NCBI GenBank assembly: GCA_902782985.1
Contig: CACZPC010000200.1
Span: 1 to 6,771, forward strand
Direction: 5' to 3'
Origin: Oscillospiraceae bacterium
GTDB lineage: Bacteria > Bacillota > Clostridia > Saccharofermentanales > Saccharofermentanaceae
Length of the DNA stretch: 6,771 nucleotides
Shown: piece by piece, positions 6,395 to 6,771 of the stretch
Position numbering within the stretch: position 1 is the stretch's first letter
Layout of the letters: each line of letters starts with the position of its first letter
Program-made: the position numbers and the translations under genes
Notes under the pieces: model-generated
Seen by the model: only the letters and a program-made list of their open reading frames with translations
What the model was told of the DNA's origin: nothing
Databases searched by the model: none

Positions 6395-6771
6395 ATGAAA
6401 TTCACCAAATGGCTTGCTGCAGGTCTTTGTGTATGCACTCTTGGTGCATCTTTTGTCGGTTGTGCCGGTGCCGGTGCAGGTGCAGGAAAGAGTAAGGTAG
6501 GTGTATCAATGCCTACTAAGGATCTCCAGAGATGGAATCAGGACGGCGACTACATGAAGTCTGAGCTTGAGGCTGCAGGTTATGATGTAGACCTTCAGTA
6601 TGCTGCTAACGATGCAGGTACACAGCTCTCACAGGTTGAGAACATGATCAACTCAGGTTGTGACGTACTTGTTATCGCTGCTATCGAGGGTTCTTCACTC
6701 GGTGAGGCTCTTGATATGGCAGAATCCAAGAACATCCCCGTAATCGCTTATGACCGTCTCCTCATGGAGTC
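6395..6771 (+). CDS. chvE: ChvE-type multiple-sugar-binding lipoprotein, 3'-truncated by window edge
   Basis: The first 125 codons of a sugar ABC-transporter solute-binding protein are visible. The signal peptide starts MKFTKW, has a hydrophobic core and ends SFVGC, giving a lipidated Cys23. A flexible Ala-Gly linker (24-31) follows. The mature start VGVSMPTKDLQRWNQDG, then LQYAANDAGTQLSQVENMI, CDVLVIAAIEGSSL and IPVIAYDRL, matches the ChvE branch (MPTK..RW, QLSQIENM, IAYDRL) more closely than XylF. ChvE proteins bind several monosaccharides and normally precede the ATPase and permease genes (gguA/gguB type), which would lie beyond the window. Twelve of 14 visible Gly codons are GGT, against 6 of 22 in the paralogue at 5133, which suggests high expression. 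It is probably the output gene of the two-component system upstream; that link is inferred from position. Confidence 0.9.
   Translation, partial: MKFTKWLAAGLCVCTLGASFVGCAGAGAGAGKSKVGVSMPTKDLQRWNQDGDYMKSELEAAGYDVDLQYAANDAGTQLSQVENMINSGCDVLVIAAIEGSSLGEALDMAESKNIPVIAYDRLLME
6464..6487 (+). repeat. Hexanucleotide Ala-Gly microrepeat after the lipobox Cys
   Basis: Four tandem GCN-GGN units (gccggt twice, gcaggt, gcagga) encode Ala-Gly four times directly after Cys23 of the ChvE-type lipoprotein. It serves as the flexible tether between lipid anchor and binding domain. As an in-frame 6-base repeat its length could vary without frameshift. Confidence 0.7.

Overview
This window looks like part of a chromosome from a low-to-medium GC Gram-positive anaerobe, most likely a Lachnospiraceae/Clostridia member. 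The signs are lipoprotein-type solute-binding proteins, YesM/YesN-type two-component proteins, AGGAGG ribosome binding sites and frequent ATA/AGA codons. The genus cannot be fixed from the sequence. Every gene is on the + strand.

Layout. (1) Bases 2-895 are the 3' part of an AEC-family membrane transporter whose N-terminus lies outside the window. A weak hairpin plus T-run follows it (919-943). (2) Bases 1012-6221 hold four tightly packed genes that overlap or nearly touch: a membrane-anchored periplasmic-binding-protein (PBP) sensor (1012-2055), a YesM/LytS-type sensor histidine kinase (2042-3535), a YesN-type response regulator with a C-terminal AraC helix-turn-helix (3532-5133), and a XylF-like sugar-binding lipoprotein (5133-6221). 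(3) A 173-base intergenic region (6222-6394) with several short inverted repeats and a possible promoter. (4) The first 125 codons of a ChvE-type sugar-binding lipoprotein (6395 to window end). It has a strong ribosome binding site and strongly biased codons, and is presumably the first gene of a sugar ABC transporter operon.

How they may work together. The arrangement PBP sensor + YesM-type kinase + YesN-type regulator beside a ChvE/XylF-type transporter resembles the described XylFII-LytS-YesN xylose-sensing system of clostridia. The inferred model has an extracellular sugar bound by a PBP, a signal passed to the kinase's extracellular helical domain, phosphotransfer from His300 to Asp57 of the regulator, and AraC-domain activation of the downstream chvE-type operon. 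The unusual point is that the sensor operon encodes two PBPs. One is TM-anchored with a cleft diverged from sugar binders. The other is a lipoprotein that keeps the XylF sugar-binding motifs but has no transporter genes in its own cluster. Which of them feeds the kinase, and with which ligand, is the open question. I see no RNA genes, mobile elements, CRISPR arrays or recognisable riboswitches.
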